This document shows, one piece after another, positions 62,585-64,000 of a DNA stretch of 64,000 bases (positions are counted from its first letter, which is position 1; every line of letters begins with the position of its first letter). The notes below the pieces were generated by a model. That model worked only from the letters and a program-made list of their open reading frames with translations, ran no database searches and was not told the origin of the DNA. The stretch comes from Pseudosulfitobacter pseudonitzschiae (lineage in GTDB: Bacteria > Pseudomonadota > Alphaproteobacteria > Rhodobacterales > Rhodobacteraceae): contig NZ_CP022415.1 in NCBI RefSeq assembly GCF_002222635.1, positions 1,240,001-1,304,000 of the forward strand, read 5' to 3'. A program made the position numbers and the translations under genes.

Positions 62585-63739
62585 TCACGTATCCCATTTG
62601 ACCGGCATTTTGACAGGGCCGCGAAAGGCCCAGCCGGTGAACGGTACATCGCCCGCCAGACGCAGGTTTTTCAGATGTGTAAATGCCAGCGGCAGCGCCA
62701 CTTCGGTGATCAGGCAGCGCGACGCGGCGGCCCCTGCGCAGAAATGCGGACCCGCGCCAAAGCTGATCGCGGGCTGGGTGTTGCGGGTGATGTCGAAATT
62801 GTCAGGCACGGTAAAATGCGCTTCGTCCCGATTGGCCGAGCCGTACATCAAAAATACGCGGTCCTCCGGTTCAAAGGTGACGCCCAGCACGGTGTCGGCC
62901 CGCGCCACACGACGGGGCGACATGCCGATGGGCGAAATCCAGCGGGCGTATTCGGCAAAGGCATCGGCCCATGTGGCACGCCCGTCCTCGATCATTGCCA
63001 GTTGCGAGGGGTGTTTCAACAGTGCCCAGACGGTGCCCGCAATCGCATCGCGCGGCTCGTTCTGGCCACCCGAGATGATCAGTTTGATATTGGCGCGCAC
63101 GCTGTCATCGGGCAGGCCTGCGTCGGTCATGACGTGCAGCGCCGAACGGGCAGGCGGGTCTTGTCTCGCATCGCTGATGTGATCGTCAATGAACCGCGTA
63201 GCCCGTTTGCAGCGGTTCTCGGTGCCTTTGTCGCCCGCGTAATTGGCGCAGCCGTCGATCATTGCCTGACTGACGCTGTCCATCTCGGCATCGGTCATCG
63301 CCTCGAGCCCCGTGATCGCCTTGAGCGCTGAGGCCGCGACCGGCATGGCGAAATCGGTCACCAGATTGCACGACCCGCGCGGGATCAACCGTTTGATGTG
63401 ATGGCGCGCGGCGGCGTGAAAGATCGGCTTCCAATGCTCCTGCACGGTGCGCGGGCTGAGGGCGGGAAACAGCGCCTTGCGCTCGACCATATGGGCCTCG
63501 CCGTCCTTGCGCATCATGTTTTCGCCCATCAGGCGCGTCATCAATCCGTCGGGTTGGCGCGAAGAAAACACATCGGTCCGCTTTTCTTGGGTGTGTACGT
63601 CGTCGCGGCGGGTGATCAGCGTGGCGCCCAGTTCGGGCACGTATGTGACGGGCGTTCTGGCACGCATCCTTGCCAGCACCGGATAGGGATCGGCGGCGAA
63701 GTCGGCCAGATTGATATGGGTCACAGGTGCGTCTGACAT
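62585..63739 (-). CDS. Cytochrome P450
   Basis: A 384-residue bacterial P450 from the ATG at 63739 (MSDAPVTHINLADFAADPYP); longer starts at 63796 and 63817 are possible. The haem loop is FGAGPHFCAGAAASRC with the thiolate Cys, and the K-helix EYARWISPIGMSPRRVA supplies the ExxR-equivalent region. The I-helix reads IISGGQNEPRDAIAG, so the usual acid-threonine pair is replaced by Asn-Glu-Pro. This is seen in some families and suggests an altered oxygen-activation network. No ferredoxin or reductase gene is adjacent. Substrate unknown. Confidence 0.9.
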   Translation of the reverse strand: MSDAPVTHINLADFAADPYPVLARMRARTPVTYVPELGATLITRRDDVHTQEKRTDVFSSRQPDGLMTRLMGENMMRKDGEAHMVERKALFPALSPRTVQEHWKPIFHAAARHHIKRLIPRGSCNLVTDFAMPVAASALKAITGLEAMTDAEMDSVSQAMIDGCANYAGDKGTENRCKRATRFIDDHISDARQDPPARSALHVMTDAGLPDDSVRANIKLIISGGQNEPRDAIAGTVWALLKHPSQLAMIEDGRATWADAFAEYARWISPIGMSPRRVARADTVLGVTFEPEDRVFLMYGSANRDEAHFTVPDNFDITRNTQPAISFGAGPHFCAGAAASRCLITEVALPLAFTHLKNLRLAGDVPFTGWAFRGPVKMPVKWDT

Positions 63740-63872
63740 TGCGGCACGGTACGGTGTGCCGCGATCTTCGCCAAGAGAAATTATACGCTGGTCCATGACT
63801 TGCGAAAACCGGCGCAAAGGGACCGGAAAGGTAGTGCCAACTGGGGGCGGCCGCAGCCAATGAGCTGCGCCG

Positions 63873-64000
63873 TTAGCGCGTCAGCGCCTTCATCCCGCGC
63901 GACAATCCCTCCAGCGTCATCGGCACCATCGCGTCGGGGCCCATGATGTCGCGGATCATCTTGATCGACTGGGTATAGTCCCAGTATTTTTCGGGGATGG
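63873..64000 (-). CDS. C-terminal end of an unrecognised gene (cut by window edge)
   Basis: Reading leftward, 42 codons end in a TAA at 63873: the tail contains YWDYTQSIKMIRDIMG, VPMTLEGLSRGMKALTR. It is amphipathic and helical. The rest lies outside the window and I do not recognise the family from this fragment. Confidence 0.6.
   Translation of the reverse strand, partial: IPEKYWDYTQSIKMIRDIMGPDAMVPMTLEGLSRGMKALTR

Overview
The window looks like a GC-rich alphaproteobacterial chromosome of the order Rhodobacterales (Roseobacter group). The C4-type 5-aminolevulinate synthase with an FNR/FnrL-type box, the paired tripartite transporters (one TTT, one TRAP), the leucyl-transferase Bpt, DUF2852, glnE and the GTTC-N7-GTTC type of LexA box all fit that group. 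The genus cannot be fixed from the sequence alone.

Positions 1 to about 18,200 are accessory DNA. From the left they hold a TctCBA tricarboxylate transporter under a GntR/UTRA regulator, with a divergent LigI-like amidohydrolase, and a decayed transposase. Next comes a tightly overlapping leftward operon: dgdA, a B12-binding mutase subunit, a MeaB-type GTPase, a 563-residue mutase large subunit, a crotonase and an acyl-CoA ligase. Its LysR regulator (DgdR type) is divergent. The mutase has the size, split and active-site Asp117 of 2-hydroxyisobutyryl-CoA mutase. The operon therefore joins the dialkylglycine (2-aminoisobutyrate) decarboxylase system to a 2-hydroxyisobutyryl-CoA-type carbon-skeleton rearrangement route. 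To its right are a broken GNAT gene, an FkbM methyltransferase, an AT-rich sulfotransferase-like gene, an outer-membrane barrel gene framed by two copies of a terminator-promoter cassette, and a group of small zinc-ribbon genes with LexA boxes next to an SRAP (YedK/HMCES) gene. The 3' part of a tRNA-Val(UAC) gene at 18162-18209, lacking its 5' half, marks the probable right end (att site) of an integrated island.

From 18,210 on the content is mostly ordinary chromosome: pirin, tRNA-Asp, a sulfotransferase-like protein, a glycosyltransferase, a haloacetate-dehalogenase-like hydrolase, an M20 peptidase, hemA, a RodZ-like protein, ispG, a DsbA-like protein, a BepA-like M48 protease, an aminotransferase, amiC, PBP1A, prfB, an amidase, a Rieske oxygenase with its regulator, and ilvBH. 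The ilv operon has a readable Val/Ile leader peptide and attenuator. A Cache-domain histidine kinase and NarL-type regulator lie divergent from a three-gene TRAP transporter and probably control it.

The right part carries a nitronate monooxygenase, bpt, RDD, DUF2852, ybaK-like, glnE, an RTX-repeat protein, a lipoprotein, an RlmI-like methyltransferase, a PIN-domain protein, a second M48 protease, a cytochrome P450 and the tail of an unrecognised gene at the edge. All assignments come from reading the sequence and remembered family motifs; no database search was run.
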